The notes under the pieces: generated by a model | Databases searched by the model: none | The model's input: the letters and a program-made list of their open reading frames with translations, nothing else | What the model was told of the DNA's origin: nothing | Translations under genes and position numbers: made by a program | From: JALEFZ01 sp039817415 | GTDB taxonomy: Bacteria > Bacteroidota > Bacteroidia > J057 | Direction: 5' to 3' | Length of the DNA stretch: 64,000 nucleotides | Assembly (NCBI GenBank): GCA_039817415.1 | Contig: JBCBVV010000010.1 | Span: 98,365 to 162,364, forward strand | Shown: in pieces, positions 44,301-53,121 of the stretch | Layout of the letters: every line of letters starts with the position of its first letter | Numbering within the stretch: the first letter of the stretch is position 1

Positions 44301-46947
44301 TATTCCTAGCCTTTCTCCAACCATCAATACTGAAATTAGGCTTCATTATGGAAATGCTGCAGTAACAGAAGATCCTTCCTCAACGGCAACCTTTAACAGC
44401 TGTTACAAGGGAAGATGGCACATGGAAGCAGATCCTTCTCTCGCTGGACCTCAATTAGAGGATGCGACAGGTAACGGCAAAGATGCCACTTCACTTGGGG
44501 CCATGAGTACGAGTAATAGAATTGAGGGTATCATTGGGTATGGAACTGAATTCGATGGTGCAAATGATTATTACTCCATTGGAGGAGGGGTTAACCCTGG
44601 GAATTCCTTTACAATGGCGGCTTGGATCAAGTCAAATCAGGATGATGCAGGCTTTCATGGCTTCTTCGGGGGAGATCCTGGTGTAACAAATGCACGTGCA
44701 CCCTCCATGTGGATCTATCAAAATGATCGTATTCATTATGGATTTGGAGGAGGTGGAGCTTGGAACTCTACAGCTACGCCTGCAGGAATGGGTCATATCT
44801 CATCTAATGTGAATTGGCATTATGTGGTTACTACCTATGATGGAACAAACTACACCTGTTTTGTAGATGGCGAAAATATTCACAATATCACCCCTGCCAA
44901 TCAACCTGCAGGAACCGCCATCACTACTATTGGCGCCCTTCAGAACTTTTTCAAGGGGCAAATGGATGAAGTAAGCGTTTCTGATTGTGTAAGAAGCCCT
45001 GATTGGATCAAAACAGAATACCATAATGTCATCAATCCATCAGCATTTTATACAGTGGAACCTGGCCCCGCAGAAATCTCTCTCCTCGAGCCGGTCGATG
45101 CAGGGGTATATTTCTCACCTACCTTAACTGCTAGGTATACACGTTCAGGAACTCAAGGCAATGTCGCTAGTGTTAGGTTCACGATTGACGGTTCAATCAT
45201 TGTAACTGACAATGATTTGGATGGCGAGCAGGTCCTAGCTGGGCTTTCACTTGGTACCCATAGCTTGAAAGTGGAATTGATGGATGGAACCAATACCCCC
45301 CTCCCAAATCCTGAGGCAACAGTTGAGATTACCTTTGAAATCCAATCCCTGGCAGCCAATTACAATTTTTCTAAAAGGATCACCATTCAGGAATCAGAAG
45401 TAATTGGTACTACACCACATGTGGATTTCCCTGTTTTGATTTACCATACCGATCCTGATTTACGACATTCCTCAAATGGTGGGAAAGTACAGGATATCAA
45501 TGGATATGATATTTCCTTCTTCTCTACAGAGGGGATTCAATTAGATCATCATATAGAAGGCTATGATCCTGTTACAGGAGAAGTCATCATGTGGGTTCGC
45601 ATTCCTTCATTGGATCCTCTCGTTAACACCGAGATCAATATACTGTATGGAAATTCCGCTGTAAACTCAAGTTTGTCTACCGATGCTACCTGGAAAAGTT
45701 GTTACCAAGGACGTTGGCACATGGATGCAGACCCCTCAGGTTCAGGTCCTCAATTAGTTGATGTGACATCCAATACAAATGATGGAACTGCTTTAGGAAC
45801 AATGACTAGCACGAATCAGGTTTCTTCCATCATTGGAAATGGAACTTTCTTCGATGGGACGGATGATGCCTATGATTTGGGAAATAATATTTCTCCCAAT
45901 AGTGTATTTACCTTATCAGCTTGGATTAGTTCAGATCAATTAGCTGGATCTGGCAACTTTCATGGATTTCTGGGAAATAGTCCAGGAGGCACAGGGCAAA
46001 GAGCGCCTTCGCTTTGGGTATATGGAGATGCGCTTACACCTACTTATTCCGGCATCCATGGTGGATTTGGAAATGGGGTAAATTGGTCAACTTCATGGGC
46101 AACAGGTGGTGGATATATCACCAATGATGGATCGACTTGGAACTATGTAGTTTCTACCTTCGATGGAAGTGATTACAAATGTTATGTGGATGGTATTTTG
46201 GTATTCACCAAGCCAGGACTATCGGGTAATGTACCCTTCAACACACCCATCAAATTTATTGGGAGAGTTGACAACAATTTCAGAGGTCGAATTGATGAGG
46301 TGAGTGTAGCCTCTTGTGTAAACACGGCAGAATGGATTCAGACAGAGTATAATAGTCAAGGCTCTCCGTCTACATTTTATACCATTGGGACAGAAGAGTC
46401 TTTTCCAGTGGAATGGTTAGACTTCAAAGCTGAAGTGGTAGAAGGGGGAGTAGAATTGAAATGGACAACTCTAAGTGAGCAGAACAACCAATATTTTACT
46501 GTGGAGCGTTCGGCTGACGGCGAAAACTTTGATGCTATTGAACAATTGGATGGAGCAGGGAATTCCCAAGAGGCTCAATATTATCAAAGCATGGATACAG
46601 AACCGTTGAAGGACCTAAGTTTTTACAGAATTCGCCAAACAGATTTTGATGGCCAAAGTTCTTGGTCCCCTGTTGTGGAGGTTCTCATCCTAGAAGAATT
46701 GACTGTAAGGCTTTATCCTAACCCTGTAGATAAGGTGCTATTCCTCGAATGGGAAGGAGGAACCAGTGAAAGTTCCGTTTCCTTATACAATGCTCAAGGG
46801 CAGATGATTCAAGTACCTGTTTTGGAGCAGGCGACAAACTTAGGATGGAAACAGGAAATGGATGTAAGTAAACTTCCAGCGGGGGTTTACTATCTAATTC
46901 TTAACCACCAAGGGCAAAGAAAAAAAGTATCTGTTCAGGTCAAATAA
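41320..46947 (+). CDS. Giant T9SS surface protein: sugar-dehydrogenase-like propeller, PKD, Ig-like and two DUF2341-LamG modules
   Basis: 1875 residues. The signal peptide ends at VYAQ (~30). Residues ~35-525 form a PQQ-glucose/sorbosone-dehydrogenase-like propeller (AIGLTFDATGNMYVWEKAGRV, GFALDPNYITNGYIYLLYV, WALGLRNPCRISIRPGTG, IGDVGFNRDEELNV, MNFGWPLFEG). A PKD domain (PVAIAEQ ... YAWDFGDGTFSTLPDPSHTF, ~530-615), a further Ig-like region and a cadherin/Big_9-type repeat (VLDNDFSGDAIDPATVQ ... YTHNGTNTDYDSFTYTVED) follow. Two DUF2341-LamG modules (~910-1245 and ~1350-1690) come next, then FN3-like and type A sorting tail (RLYPNPVDKVLFLEWEGG). It likely oxidises or binds sugars at the cell surface; PQQ dependence is not provable from sequence. 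Confidence 0.85.
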   Translation: MIPPLQKTFWTSMFLPLLLLMGWSSQVYAQPTGFSDQLYFDGWQQAIGLTFDATGNMYVWEKAGRVYTVKDSVKSATPLFDISDEVYNAGDHGMVGFALDPNYITNGYIYLLYVVDRHHLLYAGTPTYNPTANEYGNATIGRLTRYTVNNPSNPDIAAVDYSSRNVLIGESISTGMPIIHSSHGVGSMVFGQDGTLLISMGDGASFIGLDNGGGDGNSWSVQALADGIIPPSQDVGAYRSQMLSSFNGKLLRIDPATGNGIPSNPFYDAANPRSPQSRTWALGLRNPCRISIRPGTGSHDPADADPGSVYIGDVGFNRDEELNVCNAPGMNFGWPLFEGMDLRGDYAAIDPGNQDAPTPGGCSKAYYDFGDLCLQWNGGADPTFSDPCSAGNIDPNTYNLFKHTKPVLRWRTGQVTASRNGVVYNVGGADVPGPAFNGNCSIGGAWYTGTDFPLEYQNSYFHGDYGNGWVRRIDFDANDEIQEVHDFLSGLGGNSVVVQGTSPVEGSLYYIQYNGGNSQIRKMYYGGNRPPVAIAEQSAKSSASNSLSVNFTGSNSYDPDGGTLTYAWDFGDGTFSTLPDPSHTFNGPVGTPVYFEVTMQVTDDDGVSRSQKMIVSLSNTAPEIVSTSLDAITRYVVTAPTNLNLSAVVNDAEHGAGQLTYEWQTVLYHDNHNHPEPIDNNASTTTMLEPLGCDPHAVYWYEITLIVTDQAQLSDTVVKRLDPDCVPEPVKDTASYIIGNSVIVSVLDNDFSGDAIDPATVQVDINPINGSVVVNPDGTITYTHNGTNTDYDSFTYTVEDVDGDVSPSALVALGAFPQPEVIVTSPTNNSSFFASDIGVTYTFDNTADQATSVRFTLDGGTPVVDNSLDGSFSLSGITLGAHTLVAEMLDVNGLPLPNPEASSTVNFTRLDIGTSFSDYMTIQINASEVEGSSNHIDFPVMLDLTYPELATIANGGEIESTNGYDIFFTDPSDNPLKFQIERYENTGRFVAWVNIPSLSPTINTEIRLHYGNAAVTEDPSSTATFNSCYKGRWHMEADPSLAGPQLEDATGNGKDATSLGAMSTSNRIEGIIGYGTEFDGANDYYSIGGGVNPGNSFTMAAWIKSNQDDAGFHGFFGGDPGVTNARAPSMWIYQNDRIHYGFGGGGAWNSTATPAGMGHISSNVNWHYVVTTYDGTNYTCFVDGENIHNITPANQPAGTAITTIGALQNFFKGQMDEVSVSDCVRSPDWIKTEYHNVINPSAFYTVEPGPAEISLLEPVDAGVYFSPTLTARYTRSGTQGNVASVRFTIDGSIIVTDNDLDGEQVLAGLSLGTHSLKVELMDGTNTPLPNPEATVEITFEIQSLAANYNFSKRITIQESEVIGTTPHVDFPVLIYHTDPDLRHSSNGGKVQDINGYDISFFSTEGIQLDHHIEGYDPVTGEVIMWVRIPSLDPLVNTEINILYGNSAVNSSLSTDATWKSCYQGRWHMDADPSGSGPQLVDVTSNTNDGTALGTMTSTNQVSSIIGNGTFFDGTDDAYDLGNNISPNSVFTLSAWISSDQLAGSGNFHGFLGNSPGGTGQRAPSLWVYGDALTPTYSGIHGGFGNGVNWSTSWATGGGYITNDGSTWNYVVSTFDGSDYKCYVDGILVFTKPGLSGNVPFNTPIKFIGRVDNNFRGRIDEVSVASCVNTAEWIQTEYNSQGSPSTFYTIGTEESFPVEWLDFKAEVVEGGVELKWTTLSEQNNQYFTVERSADGENFDAIEQLDGAGNSQEAQYYQSMDTEPLKDLSFYRIRQTDFDGQSSWSPVVEVLILEELTVRLYPNPVDKVLFLEWEGGTSESSVSLYNAQGQMIQVPVLEQATNLGWKQEMDVSKLPAGVYYLILNHQGQRKKVSVQVK

Positions 46948-46969
46948 ATCACGATTACCACATCACAAT

Positions 46970-47001
46970 AAAGGGGGAGGCTTATGGTCTCCCCTTTTTT
47001 T
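46970..47001 (+). terminator. Intrinsic terminator
   Basis: A 10-bp G-rich stem (46970-46979 with 46989-46998, one G-U) and a 9-base loop run into a long T tract. It separates the giant surface gene from the DUF4331 locus. Confidence 0.85.
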
Positions 47002-47020
47002 GACAAAAAGTTGATTAGGG

Positions 47021-47054
47021 GAAATCCAGAAGCCAAGTACAGCTCGTAGGTAGG
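47021..47054 (+). promoter_or_regulatory. Candidate ECF-sigma promoter for the first DUF4331 gene
   Basis: GAAATCCAG (47021-47029), 13 bases, CTCGTAGGTAGG (47043-47054). The identical bipartite sequence with the same spacing lies before the TPR gene at 53122. The layout, an AAC/AAATC-type -35 and a CGTA-type -10 about 24 bases apart, is what ECF sigma factors recognise, and an ECF sigma gene lies between the two copies. The likely start site is ~30 bases before the GTG at 47087. Confidence 0.65.
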
Positions 47055-47086
47055 TCAGTTTTTGTTTAACCAAATCAATTAATTTC

Positions 47087-48826
47087 GTGAGAAAATTGAC
47101 CCTTAACCTAAAGAATCAGCTGTTCAGCCTACTGATGGCCATGCTGATTCTTCCCTCGTTGGTCAATGCTTCCAGTCATAGGGAAGCTCCTTTGATCGCC
47201 AACGATCCCCTTGCGGACAACACGGATGTTTATGCATTTCGTAGTCCTGATGATCCCAACACCATTACGCTGATTGCCAATTACATTCCGGCAGAACTGC
47301 CATTTGGTGGACCTAATTACAATACCTTTGGAGAGGATATCCGATATGAAATCCATATCGACAATGACGTCTCCACCGCAGGTGATGATATCATTTACCG
47401 GGCGACCTTTAGTCAAGTAAATGAAGATCCCACCACCTTCTTCAATATTAGGCTAGGACTTCAGAACCTGAAAACTACCTACACATTGGAGCGCTCCACT
47501 GATGGAGGGGCAAGTTTTACAACGATTGTGAGCAATGGCATGGTACCCCCACCCAACATTGGAGCAAGATCTATTGAATCCGCCGTAGGCTTAGGAGCCT
47601 CTGATTATGAGGCTCTGATAACAGCTGCCATTACCACGGCTTCCACCGGAGAAAAGGTGTTTTGTGGCCCTGCAGATGATCCTTTCTTTGTTGACTTAGG
47701 CGGTATTTTTGATTTAGGTAATTCACCTCGTCAGGGAACCAATGTCATGAGAGATGGAATTGCCAAGTACAACACCCATACCATTGCCATACAGGTACCT
47801 ATTTCTACCTTGCAAAAGGATGGAAAGCCTGTTTCTCAAGCAAGCAATATCCTTGACGGAGATTTTGTAATTGGTGTATGGGCATCAGCTAGTCGCCGTA
47901 AAATCAGAACCTTGTCGCCTGGTAATGTTTCAGATACTGGACAATGGATTCAGGTTTCTCGTTTGGGAATGCCCTTGACTAATGAAGCTGTTATTCCCAT
48001 TGGGGCTAAAGATGAATGGAATGCAAGAACCCCCTACAATGAGAATCCAGCTCATTTTGAGTATTTCTACAATCCTGAATTGGGCTTGTACATGGACGAT
48101 GACCAATTCGGTGGGGCCGTTCCTGCTTTTGCGGCTTTAAGAATTCAGCGCAATTCCTTGGGAGCTTTTGACTTTGGCAATGGCAAGGATGGATTATTCG
48201 GTTTGAAAGGGAATGCAGCGCTAGCAGGTACTGCCTTGGATGACAATATTTTCGGAAGCCTTCTCCTTCCTGCACCTGGCAAACCCAGATCAGTAGACCT
48301 CTGGCCAGCTTTCCATACAGGAGTTCCTAACTTGGCGCCTTACCAATTGGCTACCGGGAAAGGGGGCAACCCATTGGCAACTGGAAAACCCTTTGTGAAT
48401 AACTTCCTTCCCAATGGCGGTGATATGCTGAGGCTAAATATGGCAACTCCTGTTACCCAGAGAAATGATCCTTCCTTTAGCTCATTGGGATTGATTCAAG
48501 CCGCCGTTTTGGGGCTAACTGATCCTACATTCGCGACGAACGCCAACCTTGAGTTCATTCCTAATATGGATGGTTTCCCTAATGGCCGCCGCCTTGAAGA
48601 TGACGTTACCAGAATTGAACTTCAAGCAGTAGGTGGAGTGGTTTTGGCTGCGATTGGTTTATGGTATGATGATTTTGATGCGACTGACCCAAATGCTTCA
48701 CCTGTCACCAATCAATTGATCAATGTTCTCCAGTATTCTACTGGAGTGGAGACGAATGACACGACCTTTAAATCAACATTTCCTTACGTTCAAGCTCCTT
48801 GGAGAGGTACAGCAGTAGGAAAATAA
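47087..48826 (+). CDS. DUF4331 protein, tail-less copy
   Basis: 579 residues from GTG 47087, which gives the signal peptide MRKLTLNLKNQLFSLLMAML ending at VNA. SSHREAPLIANDPLADNTDVYAFRSPDDPNT is the defining DUF4331 start. Other blocks are YEIHIDNDVSTAGDDIIYRATF, FCGPADDPFFVDLGGIFDL, SVDLWPAFHTGVPNLAPY and PNGRRLEDDVTRIELQAV. The family has no established function. The protein ends at PYVQAPWRGTAVGK without a type IX tail, so it probably stays periplasmic or is anchored otherwise. The downstream paralog is very similar by eye and does have the tail. The two are 30 bases apart and co-transcribed. Confidence 0.88.
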   Translation: MRKLTLNLKNQLFSLLMAMLILPSLVNASSHREAPLIANDPLADNTDVYAFRSPDDPNTITLIANYIPAELPFGGPNYNTFGEDIRYEIHIDNDVSTAGDDIIYRATFSQVNEDPTTFFNIRLGLQNLKTTYTLERSTDGGASFTTIVSNGMVPPPNIGARSIESAVGLGASDYEALITAAITTASTGEKVFCGPADDPFFVDLGGIFDLGNSPRQGTNVMRDGIAKYNTHTIAIQVPISTLQKDGKPVSQASNILDGDFVIGVWASASRRKIRTLSPGNVSDTGQWIQVSRLGMPLTNEAVIPIGAKDEWNARTPYNENPAHFEYFYNPELGLYMDDDQFGGAVPAFAALRIQRNSLGAFDFGNGKDGLFGLKGNAALAGTALDDNIFGSLLLPAPGKPRSVDLWPAFHTGVPNLAPYQLATGKGGNPLATGKPFVNNFLPNGGDMLRLNMATPVTQRNDPSFSSLGLIQAAVLGLTDPTFATNANLEFIPNMDGFPNGRRLEDDVTRIELQAVGGVVLAAIGLWYDDFDATDPNASPVTNQLINVLQYSTGVETNDTTFKSTFPYVQAPWRGTAVGK

Positions 48827-48856
48827 TTCAACAACACACTTAAGACGAAACATACA

Positions 48857-51535
48857 ATGAGACATTTAGCATATAGCATTTTGCTATGGTGCCTAGGATC
48901 ACTTGTGCTGAGTTCATCGCTCTTTGCTTCTTCACATAGAGAGGCGCCCCTCATCGCAAACGATCCCTTGGCCGACAATACAGACCTCTACGCTTTCCGA
49001 AGCCCAGATAACCCTAATACGGTAACACTTATTGCCAATTATGTGCCATTACAGTTGCCTCAGGGTGGTCCAAACTATTACCAATTTGGTGAAAACATCC
49101 GCTATGAAATCCACATCGACAATGATGTGTCCACTACAGGTGATGACATCATTTATAGGTTTACCTTCAGCATTGAAAATCAGGATCCTACGACCTTTTT
49201 CAACATTAGGTTGGGACAGGAAAACCTGAAGACTACCTACAAAATGGAGCGCAGTGTGAATGGTGGGGCTTCTTTTCAGACCCTGATCAATCACGGAATT
49301 GTTCCACCTAACAACATTGGTGCAAGGTCTATTGATAGTCCTTTAGGTGTTGGGAATGATTATAATAGCCTAATCCAGCAAGCGATTGCTACCACCAATT
49401 ATGGAGAAAAAGTCTATTGCGGACCGGCAGATGATCCCTTCTTTGTAGATTTAGGAGGAATTTTTGATCTCGGAGATTCTCCTCGTCAACAAGGAGTCAA
49501 CAAAGATGGTGTGGCCGGACTGAATATCAGTACCATCGCCATTCAGGTGCCGATTAATATTCTCCAAAAAGACCATAAGCATGTCAATCAAGCGGCGAAT
49601 ATCCTCGATGGAGATTTTGTAATTGGTGTGTGGGCATCTGCAAGCCGACAAGAAATCAGAACTCTTGCTTCAGATGGAACAGAGTCTTATAGCGGTAGTT
49701 GGGTACAAGTATCTAGATTGGGCATGCCCTTGACCAACGAAGCCGTTATACCTATCGGAGCAAAGGATGACTGGAATGGACGTACCCCTTACAATGAAAA
49801 TCCAACTCATTTTGAGTATTTCTACAATCCTGAACTGGCATTGTATATGGATGATACTCAGTTTGGTACTGCTGTCCCTTCATTTTCTGACCTTAGAATT
49901 CAGCGTAATTCTCTCGGTTCTTTTGGCTTTGGAAATGGTCAAGATGGATTGTTTGGACTAAAGGGTAATCCAGCTTTGGCAGGTACAGCCTTGGATGATG
50001 CGATATTTGGTACATTGCTGTTACCGGCAGCAGGAAAACCCAGATCAGTAGACCTATGGCCAGCTTTTCATACGGGAGTTCCTAACTTGGCCCCTTATCA
50101 ACTTGCCACAGGAAAAAATGGAAATCCATTGGCGAATGGAAAGCCATTTGTCAACAACTTTCTTCCTAATGGAGGCGATATGCTCCGTCTGAACATGGCG
50201 ACGCCCGTTACACAACGTCATGATCCTTCCTTCAGCTCATTAGGCTTGATTAATGCGGCAGTACTTGGTTTGACTGATCCTTCATTCGCCTCAAATGCCA
50301 ATCTTCAGTTCATACCCAATATGGATGGCTTTCCAAATGGCCGTCGTCTGGAGGATGATGTAACGCGCATTGAACTTCAAGCGGTTAGTGGGGTAGTGCT
50401 AGCCGCCATTGGACTGTGGTATGATGATTTCGATGGGACTACTCCTTTGACCCAAGATCTTCTGGATGTGTTAGGATATACAACAGGGGTAGAGTCCAAC
50501 GATACTACCTTCAAATCAAGCTTTCCTTACGTTCAGACCCCTTGGGCTGGTGATAGTGAATGTAGTGGAGAAGCAGTGAACTATAACCAACCTTCGGTCT
50601 TAGATCCCACAGGAACCCTTTCTGCTCCTACAAATCTAGCGGTAAATCTGGATACCTTTTTCTTGGCCCCCTTAACGTGGAAGGACAATTCTAGCAATGA
50701 AGCAGGATTTATCATCCGCAAAACGATCAACGGTCAAACAGAAATTGTGGATACAGTGGGACCGAATACTACTTCCTTTGTTGACACTGTTCTAGTATTT
50801 GGAAAAGATGTTTCCTATGTGGTCAATGCCTTTGGAAGTGTAGGAGAATCAGATCCTTCTAATACTGTCATCTTTAGTCAACCTCGAAAAGTGAAGCGAC
50901 TCAAGCTCCGTTATGAATGTTACAATCCAGCGACGGATATGTTGACCTGGAAGGTCCAGAATCCTAATAGTAGATTTTTGCCCTACATCTACGCTCAATG
51001 GTGGAGCCCTCAAAGAGATACCTTACTGGCAAAACCTGGAGACTCTTTCTTTATGACACAAAATAACCCTCAGGTTCAGGCTACCTTTGGAGATGACAAT
51101 ATCACAGGGGTTTGGTGGATTGATCAGAGGTTGTTGCCTGGGCGTCCTAATAGCCTGGTGTTTAAGATACCGCTGAGCAAAAGCTGTAGTGCGAATAGAT
51201 TGAGGAGAGATGCCATGTCGCCAAAAGCGGGTAATTTCTACAATGGCCCCTTGGCAAGAAAGATCGAACAAGTTCAGTTTGAGAATGAATTTATGAATGC
51301 TTCCATTGAAGTGGGACCTAATCCTACCACTGATGTTTTGATCATCAAGGGAGAAGGAATTGCCAGTGAGGTAAACATGAAAATCTATAACCTTGCAGGA
51401 CAACTTCTTTCATCAACCGAAGGGATGATTGAGGAAGGCTACAAAATGGACGTTAGCCAGCTTAATTCTGGACTTTATCTTATTGAAGTGAGCGTGAATG
51501 GCTTGAGAACATCTAAAAAATTCCTAGTGGAATAG
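48857..51535 (+). CDS. DUF4331 protein with FN3-like domain and T9SS type A tail
   Basis: 892 residues. The signal peptide ends LFA before SSHREAPLIANDPLADNTDLYAFRSPDNPNT. The DUF4331 part (~27-580) is highly similar to the upstream paralog. It is followed by a fibronectin-III-like region (LAVNLDTFFLAPLTWKDNSSNEAGF, ~595-680), a Cys-containing segment with two WW-type Trp clusters, and the sorting tail (IEVGPNPTTDVLIIKGEGI ... SGLYLIEVSVNG). It is therefore exported by T9SS and surface-bound. A terminator follows, so the downstream sigma gene has its own promoter or relies on read-through. Confidence 0.9.
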   Translation: MRHLAYSILLWCLGSLVLSSSLFASSHREAPLIANDPLADNTDLYAFRSPDNPNTVTLIANYVPLQLPQGGPNYYQFGENIRYEIHIDNDVSTTGDDIIYRFTFSIENQDPTTFFNIRLGQENLKTTYKMERSVNGGASFQTLINHGIVPPNNIGARSIDSPLGVGNDYNSLIQQAIATTNYGEKVYCGPADDPFFVDLGGIFDLGDSPRQQGVNKDGVAGLNISTIAIQVPINILQKDHKHVNQAANILDGDFVIGVWASASRQEIRTLASDGTESYSGSWVQVSRLGMPLTNEAVIPIGAKDDWNGRTPYNENPTHFEYFYNPELALYMDDTQFGTAVPSFSDLRIQRNSLGSFGFGNGQDGLFGLKGNPALAGTALDDAIFGTLLLPAAGKPRSVDLWPAFHTGVPNLAPYQLATGKNGNPLANGKPFVNNFLPNGGDMLRLNMATPVTQRHDPSFSSLGLINAAVLGLTDPSFASNANLQFIPNMDGFPNGRRLEDDVTRIELQAVSGVVLAAIGLWYDDFDGTTPLTQDLLDVLGYTTGVESNDTTFKSSFPYVQTPWAGDSECSGEAVNYNQPSVLDPTGTLSAPTNLAVNLDTFFLAPLTWKDNSSNEAGFIIRKTINGQTEIVDTVGPNTTSFVDTVLVFGKDVSYVVNAFGSVGESDPSNTVIFSQPRKVKRLKLRYECYNPATDMLTWKVQNPNSRFLPYIYAQWWSPQRDTLLAKPGDSFFMTQNNPQVQATFGDDNITGVWWIDQRLLPGRPNSLVFKIPLSKSCSANRLRRDAMSPKAGNFYNGPLARKIEQVQFENEFMNASIEVGPNPTTDVLIIKGEGIASEVNMKIYNLAGQLLSSTEGMIEEGYKMDVSQLNSGLYLIEVSVNGLRTSKKFLVE

Positions 51536-51556
51536 ATTCAAGCTTGCATGAATAAC

Positions 51557-51590
51557 AACAGGCAGGGGCCTCATCTCCTGCCTGTTTTAT
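51557..51590 (+). terminator. Intrinsic terminator between DUF4331 and sigma genes
   Basis: AACAGGCAGG and CCTGCCTGTT (51557-51566, 51577-51586), perfect 10-base arms with a 10-base loop, are followed by TT and AT-rich sequence. Confidence 0.75.
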
Positions 51591-51630
51591 GTATTGGACA
51601 GGTAGGAGATCAACAACTTGATTGCGAATC

Positions 51631-52290
51631 ATGATTGCCTCACAAAATTTTCATAATTTACATGGTGGAGAGATCAATTCGACCCCTCCGCTTCATCTTG
51701 TTCGCTATCAGAAAGGAAAGCCTCAATTGATTACTTCATCTACATCCGAAAGCAGAGAGGAAGAAATTATCCGACTGTTGCGTATCAAGAATACCCAAGC
51801 CTTACGTCTGATTGACGCCCACTATCAAAAGGCACTCTTTGGGGTAATTTACAAGATCGTTGGTATACAGGAATTGGCGGAAGATGCTTGGCAGGAAAGC
51901 TTGGTAAAGATCTGGCGATTTGCAGACCAATTTGATCCAAACAAGGGAAGACTCTTCACTTGGCTAATCAATATTTGCCGACGAACTGCCATTGATAAGG
52001 TGCGTTCTAGAGACTTCCGAGAACAGAAAAGCGGTCAAGACATCAACGAAACCTCTTCCCAAACTGAAACCGTAAATCAGGACCTTTCAGAGGAATTGTT
52101 CGTTGAGGGAATAGGCGTTAAAGAATTCGTACAAAAACTCGATCCCAAATACCAGGAAGTCATTGACTTGCTTTACTTCAAAGGGCATACCCAACAAGAG
52201 GCAGCAAAAGAACTTGCTTTGCCCCTTGGCACGGTAAAGACCAGAATTCGAACAGGAATAAATTTGTTAAGGAAATGGATGGGCAATTGA
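51631..52290 (+). CDS. ECF-type RNA polymerase sigma factor (SigK-like)
   Basis: 219 residues from ATG 51631; a TTG at 51622 is the only alternative. Region 2 contains YKIVGIQELAEDAWQESLVKIWRFADQFD and the core-binding FTWLINICRRTAIDKVRSRD. Region 4 is LDPKYQEVIDLLYFKGHTQQEAAKEL then ALPLGTVKTRIRTGINLLRK. The final 16 bases overlap the anti-sigma start, implying tight co-expression. The closely flanking shared promoter motifs point to DUF4331 and TPR-TonB genes as its targets. Confidence 0.93.
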   Translation: MIASQNFHNLHGGEINSTPPLHLVRYQKGKPQLITSSTSESREEEIIRLLRIKNTQALRLIDAHYQKALFGVIYKIVGIQELAEDAWQESLVKIWRFADQFDPNKGRLFTWLINICRRTAIDKVRSRDFREQKSGQDINETSSQTETVNQDLSEELFVEGIGVKEFVQKLDPKYQEVIDLLYFKGHTQQEAAKELALPLGTVKTRIRTGINLLRKWMGN

Positions 52291-53105
52291 ACATAGAAGA
52301 ATTGAAGAATTCCGGAATCCTGGAGATGTATGTCATGGGGAACCTTCCGGAAGAAGAGGCTGTCAGAATCCATAAACTGGTTCAGATGGATGCAAACCTG
52401 CGTTCGGAGGTAGAGCAAATTGAACTTTCCTTGATGACACTAGCTGAAGCTGAAAGTCCTGAATTACCAAGTTCAAGCATTCTTGAGAACGTTCTTCAAG
52501 AGATCGAACAAGAGGAACTCCCACAGGAAAACGACAACATTCGCCCCTTAAATCAGCCCAAGTCAAAGATCAGAACCTTTAGTCTCTTGCAAATAGCGGC
52601 AGGCCTAGCGCTAGCAATTAGTGTGGGCGCAAATATATTTCTGTATCTACGGTTGAATGAAACTGATAAAGCTTTTGCCTCCCTTGAGGAGGACGTAAAT
52701 AAGATGAAAGAACAGACCAGAAGCCTTCATCAGACGCTCGACCGCCAGAATGATTTTATCGCTACTGTCAACGAAAGCCGATTTGTAACCATTCCTTTGG
52801 CTACTACAGATACAGGAGAACCCACCAATAAGGCAACCGTCTTATTTGATGAGGAAGGCAATCAAGCCTTGATGTTTGATTATAGCCTTGAGAACTTATC
52901 AGAAGAAAAAGTCTATCAATTGTGGGCGATTTATGGTAAAGAAGTGGTTAGTGTTGGTTTGTTGGATGGGAAGCTAGGAGAATCCTTCCAAGAAGTCTTG
53001 GCGAAGAAAGGGACGCCAGATGTATTTGCCATCTCAATTGAGCCCAAAGGAGGTAGTTTACAGCCTTCTTCAGCCCCTATATTGATGGGGAAAGTTACCG
53101 CCTAA
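52275..53105 (+). CDS. RskA-type transmembrane anti-sigma factor
   Basis: 276 residues. The N-terminal sigma-binding part has SGILEMYVMGNLPEEEAVRIHKLV without the HxxxCxxC zinc motif. A single transmembrane helix is at ~108-128 (LQIAAGLALAISVGANIFLYL). A coiled-coil stretch follows (ASLEEDVNKMKEQTRSLHQT), then the extracytoplasmic RskA C-terminal domain (VYQLWAIYGKEVVSVGLLDG, AISIEPKGGSLQPSSAPILMG). It holds the sigma factor at the membrane until released by a signal outside. The start overlaps the sigma gene by 16 bases. Confidence 0.9.
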   Translation: MDGQLNIEELKNSGILEMYVMGNLPEEEAVRIHKLVQMDANLRSEVEQIELSLMTLAEAESPELPSSSILENVLQEIEQEELPQENDNIRPLNQPKSKIRTFSLLQIAAGLALAISVGANIFLYLRLNETDKAFASLEEDVNKMKEQTRSLHQTLDRQNDFIATVNESRFVTIPLATTDTGEPTNKATVLFDEEGNQALMFDYSLENLSEEKVYQLWAIYGKEVVSVGLLDGKLGESFQEVLAKKGTPDVFAISIEPKGGSLQPSSAPILMGKVTA

Positions 53106-53121
53106 AAAAATATTCAATCGC

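Noticed and set aside
38153..46947. Possible CRISPR or DNA-level tandem repeat array from recurring motifs
   Set aside because: Repetition is at protein-domain level (DUF2341-LamG) with diverged DNA, not short regular repeats with spacers.
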